A DNA stretch of 64,000 nucleotides from assembly GCA_016703645.1 (NCBI GenBank), contig JADJBR010000007.1:372001-436000 (forward strand). Reading direction: 5' to 3'. The position numbers were made by a program, and so were the translations under genes. This document shows, in pieces, positions 40,428-47,757 of this stretch; position 1 is the stretch's first letter, and every line of letters begins with the position of its first letter. The DNA is from Zoogloea sp. Its GTDB lineage: Bacteria > Pseudomonadota > Gammaproteobacteria > Burkholderiales > Rhodocyclaceae. The notes below the pieces were generated by a model. It made no database searches. It was given only the letters and a program-made list of their open reading frames with translations, and had not been told where the DNA came from.

Positions 40428-41372
40428 CTAACGCCGGGGCTTTTCCTTGAACGATGCAAGACTGGAATCCATCCGCATCCCATCCACAAGACGTGTTCCG
40501 GCAGCGGCGAGCCTGGGCTGGGGCGAAGTTTCACCAAAGGTGATGCGGCAGCGCAGGCCTGCGGGAAGGGTGTTTCCGGGGTTGGGCAGGGTCAGGCGGA
40601 CCCGAAAGGTGTTGCTGGCGGCGTCCACCACCCGATCAACCAGGGCCACGGTGGCATCCAGAGCTGCGACATTGGGCAGATCCGGCTTGATGCTGGCCAC
40701 CTCGCCTACCCGGATCGTACCGAAGCGGGCGGCGGGCACGATGACCTCGATGCGTAGCGGATCAATCCTGGCAACCTTGAAAATCGGCTTCTCTTCAACC
40801 CGCTCCCCCAAGGAAAGATAGCGTTCCACCACCACGCCATCGAACGGGCTGCGAATCGTCCGCAAGCCCACCTGGGCCTCCGCCACGCCCACCTCGCGAC
40901 TCCACACCCTCAGTTGTTCGCGGGTCTGCTGTACTTTCTGCTCCGCCATCTGGAAATCGGTCCGTGCCTGATCAAGAGCCTGCTGGGCGACGAAGTTTTT
41001 CGCCACCAGGTCTTCCGCCCTGCGCATCTTCTGGCGGGCGAGATCGCGACTGGCCTCGGCGCTACGCAAATCGGCCTCGGTGGTGGCGCGGGTGCGTGCT
41101 ACCTCGGCGGTGGCCCGTTCCACGTCGTTGCGCAGCACGGCCAGCACTTGGCCCTTGCGGACCATGTCGCCGCGCTCGGCGCGCAGGTTGTCCAGCACGC
41201 CAATGACGGCACTGCCCAGATCGGCAACCTTGTCGGGCTCGATCAGGCAGCCGAGACTCGCGGGTGTTGCCGCGCTGACGGCGCTGCCTGCTGCCTGCGA
41301 ACCCGCTGCCGCAGCCAGACCTGCCAGTCCAATTAGCGCGAAACCCAGTATCCAGTTATTCATTCTCGTCAT
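40428..41372 (-). CDS. Periplasmic adaptor (HlyD/RND membrane-fusion family)
   Basis: A 314-residue adaptor. An N-terminal signal anchor (about 8-25) is followed by a lipoyl half (LGSAVIGVLDNLRAERGDMVRKGQ in parts), an alpha-helical hairpin (about 85-150), the second lipoyl half (IRSPFDGVVVERYLSLGERV in parts) and beta-barrel domains. Such proteins bridge inner-membrane machinery and an outer-membrane channel. No RND pump and no ABC exporter is adjacent, so it most likely serves the SecA-like/M50 system of this operon. The ATG at 41372 overlaps the SecA-like stop; an ATG nine bases on is an alternative. The giant gene starts seven bases after its stop. Confidence 0.85.
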   Translation of the reverse strand: MTRMNNWILGFALIGLAGLAAAAGSQAAGSAVSAATPASLGCLIEPDKVADLGSAVIGVLDNLRAERGDMVRKGQVLAVLRNDVERATAEVARTRATTEADLRSAEASRDLARQKMRRAEDLVAKNFVAQQALDQARTDFQMAEQKVQQTREQLRVWSREVGVAEAQVGLRTIRSPFDGVVVERYLSLGERVEEKPIFKVARIDPLRIEVIVPAARFGTIRVGEVASIKPDLPNVAALDATVALVDRVVDAASNTFRVRLTLPNPGNTLPAGLRCRITFGETSPQPRLAAAGTRLVDGMRMDSSLASFKEKPRR

Positions 41373-43324
41373 TCCCCGGGGCCGCCAAAGGACAGCCCTC
41401 GCTCCCACTCCCGATCCGCCTGCAACAAGCCTCTGCGCATCCGTTGCGCCTGCCTTTCCTGGCGCCACTGGTACCAGCCAAGCAACAGGCGCAGCGACCG
41501 AGACCCCAGCCTGACCGCACCCTCGGGCAGGGTTCCATACCGATGCGCCAGCAGCGTCAGCAGCGGCACGTTCGCCACCCTGGGCAGATCCAGGCTGATC
41601 CAGGTTTCAACGCTGCCCGGATCCCCCTGGCGTGCACCCCGCCCTTCCAGTTGCCGATCGATCCGGCGCGCGGCATTGAACTGGCAACACATCACATGAA
41701 GCCCCCCCGCTGCCGCCACGCCCGCGCCAAGTGGAATATCGGTACCCCGCCCTGCCATGTTGGTGGCCACCGTCACCTGCCCCGGTTCACCGGCGCAGGC
41801 CACGATGGCCGCTTCATCCGCATCGAAACGGGCGTTAAGAACCCGGTGGTCGATGCCGGCACTCACAAGCCGGGCTGAAAGCGACTCCGAATCGGCAACT
41901 GACGAAGTGGCAATCAGCACCGGACGCCCCGTCCGCCGGACATCTGCAACCCGGCGGGCAACGGCGTCCCACAAAGCGTGTCTTGCCCTGTATAAACGGC
42001 TCGGCAGCGATTTCCTTGAGGCCGGCAAGCGTGATGGAATGCACACGACATCCAGCCCATAGATCTCGCGCAACTCGCCCCTAGCCTCGCGCAGCGTGCC
42101 GCTCATGCCACAGAGCCTGTGATAGCGCGGGAAGAACCGCTGGAAGGTGATCTGGGCAAGGGTCTCGGTGGCGGGGGACGGCCGGTAGCCTTCCTTCAGT
42201 TCCACCAGTCCGTGCAGCCCCCGGGACCACACCCGACCCGGGGCAGCCCGGCCGGTGATCTCGTCAATGATTTCCACCTGGCCGTCCCGAACCAGGTAAT
42301 GGACGTCCCGGTGATAGACGTGACGTGCAGCCAGCGCGAGGGCCAACACTTCCTCCCGCAGGCGGGTTGAGCGCCATCGCCCCCCGAGGCTCGCAGCGCG
42401 CCCGGCCAGCCGTTCCCGCCCCCCGTCAGTCAGGCTCACCTGGTTCGCGGGCCCATCCAGCCGGAAATCGAGATCCGGCAACATCTCACCTGACAGGGAC
42501 CATGCTTGCCACATGAAGGCGCGCACCCCGCTGTCGCCCACCTGCCGGGATAGGATCAAGGGCATCATCGCCTCGTCGATCAGCAGGCTGTCGGCCTCAT
42601 CCACCACGGCCATGCAGAGGCCACGCAGCAAGGGCTGCACGATGTTGTTCTGATGAAACGCGGCAACCCGGCGCTGCAGATCCGAGCGCGCAAAGCCGCG
42701 CCGCTGCCCGTCGCGCAGATAGTCGAAAACCAGCTCTCGCGCGGTCACGTAACAGATCGGGGCCGCATAGGCCTCCCGCCGCCGGGCCTCGTCCATGGCG
42801 CCGGTGACATAGCCGGCATGAAGCCCCAGGCAGTGGTACAGGGGGGTCAGGCCCGTGGCGTCCCGTTCAACGAGATAATCGTTGGCGGTCAGCACATGCA
42901 CCGGTGTCCCGGCGAGGGCGCCGACACTGGCTGCCAGGGCTGCGGCCAGGGTCTTGCCCTCCCCCGTTGCCATCTCGGCGAGGCGGTTGTCCAGCATGAT
43001 CAGCGCCGCATGGATCTGGGTGTCGTAGGGTTCCAGCCCAAGTGCGCGGCGAGCGGCTTCGGTGGCCGCCGCCAGGGCTTGCACGGTGTGCTGCTGGGTC
43101 AAACCGTCACGGCCGATGGCCGCGCGCAGGCTCCGCAGACGGGTTTCGAACGCCGCGCCATCCAGCGTCCGCCACGTACCCCGCTCCCGCCCCACAGCCG
43201 CGATCTGACGCCGGTAGGGGGCGCGCGACCAAGGCCAGCGCGCCTGGGGTGCCTCACGGCGCTCGGGGTAGCTTCCCCATGCCGGCCCGGGCAGGGGCAT
43301 GCGTGCATGCAGCGAGGGAGTCAC
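41369..43324 (-). CDS. SecA-like translocase ATPase lacking the C-terminal part of SecA
   Basis: A SecA paralogue of about 651 residues; housekeeping SecA has about 900. All motor motifs are readable: Walker A MATGEGKT (Lys about 124), LTANDYLVERD, VTARELVFDYLRD, Walker B VVDEADSLLIDEA (about 242), a preprotein-binding region with DEITGR, the GMSGT motif, TNMAGRGTDIPLG and the last helicase motif EGRGARQGDPGS. The protein ends about 70 residues later, so most of the helical scaffold/wing domain and the zinc-binding SecB site are missing. It therefore cannot be the general SecA; a dedicated motor for the giant protein is inferred. The start is uncertain: the GTG at 43324 overlaps the previous stop (GTGA); the ATG at 43300 is the alternative. 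Confidence 0.87.
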   Translation of the reverse strand: MTPSLHARMPLPGPAWGSYPERREAPQARWPWSRAPYRRQIAAVGRERGTWRTLDGAAFETRLRSLRAAIGRDGLTQQHTVQALAAATEAARRALGLEPYDTQIHAALIMLDNRLAEMATGEGKTLAAALAASVGALAGTPVHVLTANDYLVERDATGLTPLYHCLGLHAGYVTGAMDEARRREAYAAPICYVTARELVFDYLRDGQRRGFARSDLQRRVAAFHQNNIVQPLLRGLCMAVVDEADSLLIDEAMMPLILSRQVGDSGVRAFMWQAWSLSGEMLPDLDFRLDGPANQVSLTDGGRERLAGRAASLGGRWRSTRLREEVLALALAARHVYHRDVHYLVRDGQVEIIDEITGRAAPGRVWSRGLHGLVELKEGYRPSPATETLAQITFQRFFPRYHRLCGMSGTLREARGELREIYGLDVVCIPSRLPASRKSLPSRLYRARHALWDAVARRVADVRRTGRPVLIATSSVADSESLSARLVSAGIDHRVLNARFDADEAAIVACAGEPGQVTVATNMAGRGTDIPLGAGVAAAGGLHVMCCQFNAARRIDRQLEGRGARQGDPGSVETWISLDLPRVANVPLLTLLAHRYGTLPEGAVRLGSRSLRLLLGWYQWRQERQAQRMRRGLLQADREWERGLSFGGPGE

Positions 43325-45468
43325 GAGCCGGGATCGAACTGTCGCAGAAAGAGCTGTTTCAAATGGCGCCCCCACTGCATGCCCAGGGGCATCCAGCCGT
43401 GGTCGAAACGCACCCAGGCCCGGCCCCCGGCCCGTTCGAGAATGCTGTCGCTTACCCCGATGTCGAAGATGAACACCGGGGCCTGCGCCCGCTGATGATC
43501 CTTGTCGGTGGGATCAACAGCGATGTCGCCGCCCGCGTGCTCACCGAGGGCAACACTGGGGAGCTTCTCCGTGGCCGCCGGTACGGCACGCAGCAGTCGG
43601 CCGGGCAGCGACTCTCCCGGCATCTCCGCCAGACGCACCGAGACCGCCCGCGTCTCCCCGCGGACGAGGGCAGCGTCGCCCTGCTCCACCGCGATACGCA
43701 CCACGGCCGCCTCGCCGGTGAGAATGTGCCCGAGCAGCGTTCCGCGGGGTACGAAAGCCCCGTCCATGTCGTCCTGCCTGGGCATCACCAGGCGCCCCGA
43801 AACGCCGGCCCGAAGCACCAGCATGCCCTGAAGTTCTCCTATCCGGCCCAGCTCGGAGCGGATGCGCACCATCTCCTCTTCCACGTTGCGCGCCTTGACG
43901 GGGTCACGCAGCATGGCGTTGTAGAGGTCCACATCGAGGGCCTCCAGCTGGCTGCGCAGCTTGATGGCCTCGGCTTCGAGCCGGCTGTCGGACAGGTGCG
44001 CCACGACCTGCCCCGCCTCCACCTGCTCACCGTGGCGCGCATCCAGGTGTGCGATGAAGCCGTCGGTGCCCGTGCGAAGCTGGGCCTGTTCGGGTACCCA
44101 GACCACGCCACGTCCCACCGTGGCAAATGGAAGCGGTACGACCCAGAAGAGTGACAGCACGGCCAGACTCAGGGCCCCTGCGCCCCTGAGTGCCCGCCGC
44201 CGCATGGGCATGGACAGGGGCATGGACAGCAGACGGCGCCAGAACCTGAGCACGGGACGAAAGACCATTGCATAGGCCAGACCTGCACCCGCAAGCAGCC
44301 CCAGGGGCGTCGACCAGCTCCCGATCCAGGCCACGATGGCGATCGAAAGCACCAGTCGGTAAGCCATGGAGGCCGGTGCGTAGGTGTACAACCAGAAGCG
44401 TTCGCCACGACCCGGCTCGGGCGATGCGTGCTCGGTGAGACCCAGGCGACGATTGAGTATCACGTATCGCCACCAGGCGACGCTGCGAGACGCCAGATTG
44501 GGCAGATCCAGGGCATCGCACAGCACATGGTAGCCATCGAAGCGCAGCAATGGATTGCCGTTGAAGAAGATCGTGGAGACGCCGCAGACGAAGGCGACAA
44601 CGAGGGCTGCATCGCGCACGATACCGGCCTCGACGAGTGCCCACAGGATGACCGCAAGGGCCGCGATCACCATTTCCACCATGATGCCTGCCCCGCTGAC
44701 CACCAGGCGCTGGAAGGCATAGCGGAAGGCTGATGCGGCCGATGCGTCCACAAAGGGTGCTGGCATCAGTACCAGCAAGCTCACCCCCATTTGATGGACC
44801 TCACCACCAAACCGCCGGATGGCCAGGGCGTGCGCGAACTCGTGGATGGCCTTGATGAAGGGATACAAGAGCCAGGCCATCAGGAGAAAGCGCGGTGTTC
44901 CCATCCGGGTTCGGACCTGCAGCGAGAGCTCCGGCAAATTCATCGCCGCAGTCAGGGCTCCCGTCAGGATGAGCACCACGCACAAGGCCAGGATGGGCCG
45001 CGCGAAGAGGGTGCGCAGCCAGGGATCGAAGCGCGCCAGAATGGCCGTGGGATCACCCAGCCGGACCCGGAAAGCCAGCGGGTTGATCGCCAGGCGCCGC
45101 TGCTGACGTTCAACCAGCGCTTCCCGATGGAAGATCGATTCCACGTCGGGGGTCAGCTCACACTGGATCAGGCCGTGCTGATTGAGCTGGACCAGAAGCC
45201 GCACGATTTCGTCCTGGGTCAGCGCCGAATCAGGATCGCCGGCCAGCAGCGCCTCGCTGATCTCATCGACCGAGTGCCGCCCGTCGCAACGTCCCACAAA
45301 GGCGTATGCCGTGGCGTTGATACGATGGAAATGCCCGCTGACCGGGTCGGCCAGCACGTGCCACACCTCGTTGCGGTAGATCTGTCGGGTCACGCGCACA
45401 TGGGCGCGGAGCCGGGGATGAAGTCCGGCGACACGGTACCACTGGGCACTGAAGACGCTATTGACCAC
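43321..45468 (-). CDS. PqqD-like + site-2 protease (M50) + HlyD-like membrane fusion protein
   Basis: A 715-residue multi-pass membrane protein. In order: a PqqD-like segment (about 20-105, EVWHVLADPVSGHFHRINATAYAF in parts), transmembrane helices, the zinc metalloprotease motif HEFAHA (His209, Glu210, His213), several more helices, the second S2P motif NPLLRFDGYH (Asp about 311), more helices, and a C-terminal HlyD-type lipoyl/coiled-coil region (about 440-700). S2P proteases cut within membranes; fusions with HlyD modules occur in peptide and protein export systems. The GTG at 45468 begins one base after the previous stop; the frame extends upstream, but that part overlaps the previous gene. 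The stop overlaps the SecA-like gene. Confidence 0.85.
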   Translation of the reverse strand: MVNSVFSAQWYRVAGLHPRLRAHVRVTRQIYRNEVWHVLADPVSGHFHRINATAYAFVGRCDGRHSVDEISEALLAGDPDSALTQDEIVRLLVQLNQHGLIQCELTPDVESIFHREALVERQQRRLAINPLAFRVRLGDPTAILARFDPWLRTLFARPILALCVVLILTGALTAAMNLPELSLQVRTRMGTPRFLLMAWLLYPFIKAIHEFAHALAIRRFGGEVHQMGVSLLVLMPAPFVDASAASAFRYAFQRLVVSGAGIMVEMVIAALAVILWALVEAGIVRDAALVVAFVCGVSTIFFNGNPLLRFDGYHVLCDALDLPNLASRSVAWWRYVILNRRLGLTEHASPEPGRGERFWLYTYAPASMAYRLVLSIAIVAWIGSWSTPLGLLAGAGLAYAMVFRPVLRFWRRLLSMPLSMPMRRRALRGAGALSLAVLSLFWVVPLPFATVGRGVVWVPEQAQLRTGTDGFIAHLDARHGEQVEAGQVVAHLSDSRLEAEAIKLRSQLEALDVDLYNAMLRDPVKARNVEEEMVRIRSELGRIGELQGMLVLRAGVSGRLVMPRQDDMDGAFVPRGTLLGHILTGEAAVVRIAVEQGDAALVRGETRAVSVRLAEMPGESLPGRLLRAVPAATEKLPSVALGEHAGGDIAVDPTDKDHQRAQAPVFIFDIGVSDSILERAGGRAWVRFDHGWMPLGMQWGRHLKQLFLRQFDPGS

Positions 45469-45469
45469 G

Positions 45470-46819
45470 CTAGCCGCCCCACAGGCCCCAGGCTTTGAGC
45501 CGCAACCACTCGCCGAGGCGATGGGTCCAGGCCCACAACATGGGCGCCTCGCCCACGGAAATCCGGGCCACCCCCTGCAAGCCCGGGCGAAGGGTGTCGG
45601 GCTGGCTTTCCAGGTTGGCCTCGACTTCAAACACGTTGCGCCCCTCCATCGGGCTGGCCATCGGTGTGATGCGGACGACCTTCAGGGGCAGCGTGTCCCA
45701 GGGCAGGGCCGACAGCGCCAGACTGCCCTGCTGCGCCCCCTTGATCCAGGCAATGTCGCGCTCATCCACCTCGATGATGACCCGGAAGCGATCCCGCGGT
45801 GCAACCGTGAGAAGCACATCGCCCCGCTGCACCGGTGCCCCCAGGGACTGACTGAGATCACCCCGGATCACCACGCCATCGAAGGGCGCCTCGAGACGGA
45901 TGCGCCCGAGCTGTTCGTCCACCAGAGCGAGCTGGGCCCTGGCCTCATCGGCGCGCGCCTGGCTGATGACGAGTTGCGTCCGGTCTGCCCGGGCCATGGC
46001 TGCTGCGTAGGCGTTCTCATGCTGGGCAAGCTCGCTGCTCAACTTGTTCCGTTCAAGCTGAAGATCCTGCCCGGCGAGTTCGGCCAGAACCTGCCCTGCC
46101 TTGACGCCATCACCCGGCCTGACGTGGCTCTGGCTGATGAATCCGTCGGCGGGCGCGACCAGGACGCGCTGAACGGCACCTTCAACCCGGGCCGTGCCTC
46201 CGACCTTGAAATCCATGGGGATAATCCCCAGAGCGACCACGCCCAGCAACGCGGCGCCCAGCCCGAGACGCAGGTGCCCACGCCCCGGGGCCTGAAAGTC
46301 GGTGTAGAGGTGCCGCAGGCGATCCTTCAGACGTCTCCGCCAAGGGCGCTCGCTGCGACGCATGAGATGAAGCACGGGGCCCAGCAGGGCGAACGCATGC
46401 TCCCATTCGACAAGTTGTGCCGGGATAACCGGCCCCACATGACGGAACTGGCAGAGAACTGCGCCGACCAGTTGATGCGCAACCACCAGCGGAATTGTGA
46501 TCGCCATTCCGCCGTCGTGGCGCAACAGCTCTTCATGAGCCAGAACAATCCGGGGTACGTGGTCTTCGGGTGCCGGCGCCACCACGGTGGCCGCCTGTTC
46601 GATGGACTCATCCATGGCAGCACCGATCACCCGCAGCATCTCGCTCGTGTTGGTGCTGATCGCCCCGTGGGAGATGGCCACCACCCGGGTAAAGCGATCC
46701 TCCACGAATCCAATGGAAACGCGCTCGCAACCGAGACGGTTGGCCAGCTCGGACGCAAGCGCAGTGGCCGACGCACCCAGGCTGTCATGGGACACCAGGG
46801 CGGCCAGCAAAGCGAGCAC
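45470..46819 (-). CDS. GAF-domain HlyD-like membrane fusion protein, first gene of the operon
   Basis: As read, 449 residues: a GAF-like sensor domain (about 1-150), one transmembrane helix (about 188-206, LGLGAALLGVVALGIIPM), then a periplasmic HlyD region with lipoyl halves (FISQSHVRPGDGVKAGQ; LEAPFDGVVIRGDL), a coiled coil (about 250-310) and a beta barrel. A cytoplasmic sensor fused to a periplasmic adaptor is unusual. The GTG start at 46819 lacks a good ribosome-binding site, and the frame stays open upstream. An ATG at 46911 in another frame opens MRRQYEDDILSGSTL; one missing base between 46911 and 46864 would join it to this protein, so the N terminus may be longer. Confidence 0.8.
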   Translation of the reverse strand: MLALLAALVSHDSLGASATALASELANRLGCERVSIGFVEDRFTRVVAISHGAISTNTSEMLRVIGAAMDESIEQAATVVAPAPEDHVPRIVLAHEELLRHDGGMAITIPLVVAHQLVGAVLCQFRHVGPVIPAQLVEWEHAFALLGPVLHLMRRSERPWRRRLKDRLRHLYTDFQAPGRGHLRLGLGAALLGVVALGIIPMDFKVGGTARVEGAVQRVLVAPADGFISQSHVRPGDGVKAGQVLAELAGQDLQLERNKLSSELAQHENAYAAAMARADRTQLVISQARADEARAQLALVDEQLGRIRLEAPFDGVVIRGDLSQSLGAPVQRGDVLLTVAPRDRFRVIIEVDERDIAWIKGAQQGSLALSALPWDTLPLKVVRITPMASPMEGRNVFEVEANLESQPDTLRPGLQGVARISVGEAPMLWAWTHRLGEWLRLKAWGLWGG

Positions 46820-46922
46820 ATCAAGTTTTACCGGCTCAACGGCAACAAGGAGAGGTGGCGCGTTCAGAGCGTGGATCCTGAAAGAATGTCGTCCTCGTAT
46901 TGACGACGCATCTTCGAAAAAC

Positions 46923-46952
46923 TTTATGCCTTCAGGACAGGGAGTGTGTCAT
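46923..46952 (-). promoter_or_regulatory. Candidate promoter of the giant-adhesin export operon
   Basis: On the minus strand ATGACA (46952-46947) and CATAAA (46928-46923) are 18 bases apart, five of six and four of six matches to the sigma-70 boxes. They lie between the tRNA terminator and the first gene of the operon. A start about 12 bases beyond would put the ATG at 46911 near the 5' end. Confidence 0.35.
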
Positions 46953-46989
46953 GGGGCACGATCAGGGAACATGACCGAGGCGTGAACGC

Positions 46990-47022
46990 AAAAAAGGGAA
47001 CCGCGTTTCCACAGTTCCCTTT
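46990..47022 (-). terminator. Rho-independent terminator of the tRNA-Arg unit
   Basis: On the minus strand AAAGGGAAC-12-base loop-GTTCCCTTT followed by more Ts (stem 47022-47014 and 47001-46993; T run down to 46990). It lies ten bases after the 3' end of the second-transcribed tRNA. Confidence 0.85.
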
Positions 47023-47031
47023 CGGCTATTC

Positions 47032-47108
47032 TGGCGCGCCCGGCAGGATTCGAACCCACGACCCCTTGGTTCGTAGCCAAGTACTCTATCCAACTGAGCT
47101 ACGGGCGC
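47032..47108 (-). tRNA. tRNA-Arg (anticodon ACG)
   Basis: A 77-nt tRNA with encoded CCA. Acceptor stem GCGCCCG/CGGGCGC, D-arm with AGCTCAGTTGGATAGAG, anticodon stem CTTGG/CCAAG with loop CTACGAA (ACG), and T-arm GGGTTCGAATCC are all in place. It is identical to the copy at 47208-47284, 99 bases away, and is followed by a clear terminator. The ACG anticodon is read as ICG for CGU/CGC/CGA. Confidence 0.97.
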
Positions 47109-47167
47109 ATCATTCCCAACTTTCAACGTCCGGCGAACCGGCAGAAAGAAGACTCTTTCTGGTTGAA

Positions 47168-47200
47168 AAGAGCGGCTGACAACCACTGAAAACCGCTCTT
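47168..47200 (-). terminator. Hairpin between the two tRNA-Arg genes
   Basis: AAGAGCGG (47168-47175) and CCGCTCTT (47193-47200) form an 8-bp stem, followed on the minus strand by TTTTC. It could be a weak terminator or a processing site between the two tRNAs. Confidence 0.4.
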
Positions 47201-47207
47201 GAAAAAC

Positions 47208-47284
47208 TGGCGCGCCCGGCAGGATTCGAACCCACGACCCCTTGGTTCGTAGCCAAGTACTCTATCCAACTGAGCTACGGGCGC
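47208..47284 (-). tRNA. tRNA-Arg (anticodon ACG), second identical copy
   Basis: The sequence is identical over all 77 nt, including CCA, to the copy at 47032-47108. A perfect TATAAT lies 15 bases upstream of its 5' end, so this copy is transcribed first and the two form one unit ending at the terminator at 46990. Confidence 0.97.
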
Positions 47285-47298
47285 GCTGAGAGACCGAG

Positions 47299-47326
47299 AT
47301 TATACACACGCTCGAAGATATTGGAA
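47299..47326 (-). promoter_or_regulatory. Promoter of the tRNA-Arg unit
   Basis: A perfect -10 TATAAT lies at 47304-47299 on the minus strand. The -35 is weak (TTCCAA at 47326-47321, 16-base spacing). The distance to the tRNA 5' end (15 bases) fits a short leader. Confidence 0.6.
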
Positions 47327-47500
47327 GCCTTTCGTCGCAGATCCTTGAATTTGTCGTCCAAGCCGCCCTTTTTCGCCGGGAACGGTCTGGCGCCGGCGCG
47401 ACGAAACCCGGCGTTTGAACAATAATCGGACTGCCCCATCGGCAACGACACGACAGGCGGGCTCGAACCGCCGGATACACAACGGGAGACGCACATATCC

Positions 47501-47729
47501 ATGAAGACCCATCTCGATCTCGGCGGCCGGGCCATCGAAGTCCAGCACCTTGCCTCGGCCCATCCGCACCCCGACGCCCCTCCCCTTGTTTTCTTGCACG
47601 AGGGTCTCGGCTGCAAGGGACGTGGAACTGGTCAAGCTCGCCGACTGCCGCCACTCACCCCACAAGGACCAGCCGGAGGCCGTGATCGCTGCCGTGGCTG
47701 GCTTTGTGGCCGATCTGCTCGCACAGTAA
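47501..47729 (+). pseudogene. Alpha/beta-hydrolase remnant with internal deletion
   Basis: The first 38 codons from the ATG at 47501 read as the start of an alpha/beta hydrolase, including PPLVFLHEGLGC (the HEG oxyanion region). At about 47618 the sequence jumps, one frame over, to a typical C terminus: DVELVKLADCRHSPHKDQPEAV and then AGFVADLLAQ, ending in TAA at 47727-47729. The His in CRHSPH would be the catalytic His. About 190 middle residues, including the nucleophile elbow, are missing. As read in one frame the product would be a meaningless 83-residue peptide. The deletion could be real decay or an assembly gap. The quinone oxidoreductase gene follows 28 bases later. Confidence 0.75.
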
Positions 47730-47757
47730 CTCCATCCACACGCTCCGAGTAACATCC

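Noticed and set aside
22677-46819. Classical type I secretion (HlyB/HlyD/TolC) locus
   Set aside because: HlyD-like proteins are present, but no ABC exporter and no TolC-like gene are in the operon, and the giant protein ends in a hydrophobic segment with no RTX nonapeptide repeats recognised.
47501-47752. An 83-codon frame read as an intact small gene
   Set aside because: Only its first 38 codons make sense, as the start of an alpha/beta hydrolase; the proper C terminus lies in another frame, so it is a remnant.
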